A stretch of 5,938 nucleotides of DNA from an uncultured Peptococcaceae bacterium (GTDB lineage Bacteria; Bacillota; Peptococcia; Peptococcales; Peptococcaceae). The position numbers and the translations under genes were made by a program. The notes beneath the pieces are model-generated. The model saw nothing but the letters and a program-made list of their open reading frames with translations. It made no database searches and was not told the origin of the DNA. The DNA lies in the NCBI GenBank assembly GCA_900553245.1, contig USCP01000124.1:1-5938 (forward strand), written 5' to 3'. Positions 4,804 to 5,938 of this stretch are shown here, piece after piece (positions within the stretch are counted from its first letter, which is position 1; the number at the start of each line of letters is the position of its first letter).

Positions 4804-5739
4804 CTATTGGCGCAAGGCGCGCGCCATTTCTATGAGTAAGGCGCCCAAGATGAGGGAGGACTCGGTATTGGTTTCGAGCCTTTCTAGGGCGGTGGTTGTT
4901 TGATGCAAAATATGGATGGGCCGACTGAGATCGGTGCCATCGGAAAGGGCTTGGTTGAGCCTGTGACGATAATGCCGACGAATCAGTAAAATTTCCTCAC
5001 GCACGGCATCGCGGTCGCCGTTAAAGGCATCGCTAAAGCGCAGAAGGGCACCATCATGAGTGGTAGAAAGACTTTTTAGCAACGTTTCCAACTCGCGCTT
5101 TCTTTGTACACGCAGCATGCGCGCGTCGTCATCTTCCAAAATGGCGCGGGCTTGGGCGAGGGAGCCGTTGGCTAAATCCACTGCCATACGAGCATCTTCG
5201 TCGTCGCGCCCCAGCAAGCGCAGGATATTGGCCTCTGAAAGGGACTTGAAGCGCACCAATTGGGCGCGGGAACGAATCGTATCGGGCAAGCGGTCGGCAT
5301 GGGTGGTGACCAACACAAAGCAGGTTGGGCCAACGGGCTCTTCCACAGTTTTGAGAAAAGCGTTGGCAGCCTCGATGCCCATGGTATCGGCATCATCAAT
5401 GAGCACCACGGTATAACCGCCATAGCTTGCGGTGTTGGACAGTCGCGCTCTAAGGTCGCGAATCTGCTTGATTTTGATGCTTTTTCCATCCGGCTCAACA
5501 ATGATACAGTCGGGATGGGTGCCCACAACGAGCTGTCTGCAAGCGTCACACTGCCCACAGGCGTCATCCCCTTGAGGGGCTTCACACAGAAGAAGGGCAG
5601 CAAGGGCACGGGCGGTGGTCATTTTGCCAACGCCCCGGGGACCGTCAAAAATGTAGGCGTGGCTCAGTCTATGGTGCGCATGGGCACGTTTCAACTGAGA
5701 GATTGCCACATCTTGGCCCAATATTTCTTGAAATCGCAT
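4804..5739 (-). CDS. holB: HolB, DNA polymerase III delta' subunit (clamp loader)
   Basis: A 311-residue AAA+ protein that forms part of the clamp loader placing the beta clamp on DNA at the replication fork. It has RLSHAYIFDGPRGVGKMTTA (24-43), a P-loop in which Met replaces the Ser/Thr after Lys39, as often seen in delta' subunits that do not hydrolyse ATP. Four cysteines suit the zinc module (C52, C61, C64, C67), followed by HPDCIIVEPDG (75-85). A Walker B-like VVLIDDAD (111-118), NAFLKTVEEP (126-135) and IRSRAQ (155-160) follow; this last is the SRC motif carrying the trans-acting arginine, with Ala for Cys. DnaX is the main alternative but would be longer and have an intact GKT. The remaining C-terminal part is helical. 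ATG 5739 has AAGGAGG 4 nt upstream. The gene has its own promoter and leads the operon with ricT 15 nt behind. Confidence 0.94.
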   Translation of the reverse strand: MRFQEILGQDVAISQLKRAHAHHRLSHAYIFDGPRGVGKMTTARALAALLLCEAPQGDDACGQCDACRQLVVGTHPDCIIVEPDGKSIKIKQIRDLRARLSNTASYGGYTVVLIDDADTMGIEAANAFLKTVEEPVGPTCFVLVTTHADRLPDTIRSRAQLVRFKSLSEANILRLLGRDDEDARMAVDLANGSLAQARAILEDDDARMLRVQRKRELETLLKSLSTTHDGALLRFSDAFNGDRDAVREEILLIRRHYRHRLNQALSDGTDLSRPIHILHQTTTALERLETNTESSLILGALLIEMARALRQ

Positions 5740-5743
5740 ACTG

Positions 5744-5750
5744 CCTCCTT
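5744..5750 (-). promoter_or_regulatory. holB: Ribosome binding site of holB
   Basis: AAGGAGG on the minus strand, followed by CAGT and ATG 5739. The match to the anti-Shine-Dalgarno is full but the spacing of 4 nt is tight. No other in-frame start lies near. Confidence 0.75.
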
Positions 5751-5769
5751 GGTGATGGTGTTACTACTT

Positions 5770-5798
5770 ATTATAATCGGTTTTTGTGTGGCTGACAA
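5770..5798 (-). promoter_or_regulatory. Sigma-A-type promoter of the holB-ricT-trmN6 operon
   Basis: The minus strand shows TTGTCA (5793-5798), a 17-nt spacer, then a perfect TATAAT (5770-5775). Five of six bases match the -35 consensus at ideal spacing. Transcription should begin near 5762, giving a leader of about 23 nt that includes the holB ribosome binding site. The -35 box begins 5 nt past the decarboxylase stop, and no terminator separates them, so read-through from the decarboxylase could add to expression. Confidence 0.82.
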
Positions 5799-5802
5799 AT
5801 AT

Positions 5803-5938
5803 TTATGCGTCGGTCAGCACGTCCACAGGGGCATGGGCATCGCGTCCGCTGTCGGTCCAAGCGCGAAGCACTTGTTCGGTGATGCGTTCACCGGGTAATA
5901 AGAGAGGAATCCCCGGCGGATAGGCTTCAAAGACGGCG
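5803..5938 (-). CDS. Orn/Lys/Arg decarboxylase, C-terminal end (partial)
   Basis: Only the last 44 codons lie in the window; the gene continues past the right edge. The residues AVFEAYPPGIPLLLPGERIT match the C-terminal domain of pyridoxal-phosphate-dependent ornithine/lysine/arginine decarboxylases (fold type I), where YPPGIP..xPGE is characteristic. The chain ends about 25 residues later at TAA 5803-5805. The substrate cannot be told from this fragment; the active-site lysine and cofactor-binding regions are outside. In Bacillus the homologue yaaO/speA-like gene sits upstream of tmk, yaaQ, yaaR and holB. Here it is directly upstream of holB, which supports the identification and shows a shortened version of the cluster. 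Confidence 0.9.
   Translation of the reverse strand, partial: AVFEAYPPGIPLLLPGERITEQVLRAWTDSGRDAHAPVDVLTDA

Overview
The window is a compact bacterial chromosomal segment in which every convincing gene lies on the minus strand, so transcription runs from high to low coordinates. Gene content and order point to Bacillota (Firmicutes). A decarboxylase-holB-ricT-trmN6-rsmI block resembles the cluster near the origin in Bacillus (yaaO...holB-yaaT-yabA-yabB-yazA-yabC), and the Asp23/AmaP/DUF2273 envelope-stress trio is a Bacillota set. Base composition is close to half G+C, and GC-rich hairpin repeats occupy one intergenic region. I cannot name a genus. A non-Bacillus lineage (Clostridia or Negativicutes-like) is suggested by the absence of tmk, yaaQ, yabA and yazA from positions they hold in Bacillus.

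Right part (about 5938 to 2994): the C-terminus of an Orn/Lys/Arg decarboxylase enters from the right edge. Directly after its stop is a near-consensus sigma-A promoter (TTGTCA, 17 nt, TATAAT), followed by holB (DNA polymerase III delta'), ricT (PSP1-domain protein with a long basic tail) and trmN6 (tRNA adenine methyltransferase). The three genes are packed with a 15-nt gap and then a 35-nt overlap, so they form an operon, which ends at an intrinsic terminator.

Middle part (2851 to 1547): rsmI (16S rRNA 2'-O-methyltransferase) has its own possible -10 box. It is followed by a 459-nt region without a gene that carries three diverged copies of a small palindromic repeat, one of them inverted. 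Two copies show three compensatory base-pair changes in the same stem.

Left part (1546 to 1): amaP, a DUF2273 membrane protein and an Asp23-family protein form a second, translationally coupled operon. AmaP and DUF2273 are membrane proteins expected to hold Asp23 at the membrane. The DUF2273 protein has an unusual N-terminal extension with a duplicated TPWWDTDE motif. Downstream is a previously easy-to-miss 35-codon gene (20-127) with a strong ribosome binding site, encoding a single-span hydrophobic peptide with a cationic tail.

Most of the window is conserved housekeeping. The parts most worth a second look are the small peptide gene, the DUF2273 extension, the covarying repeats and the RicT tail.
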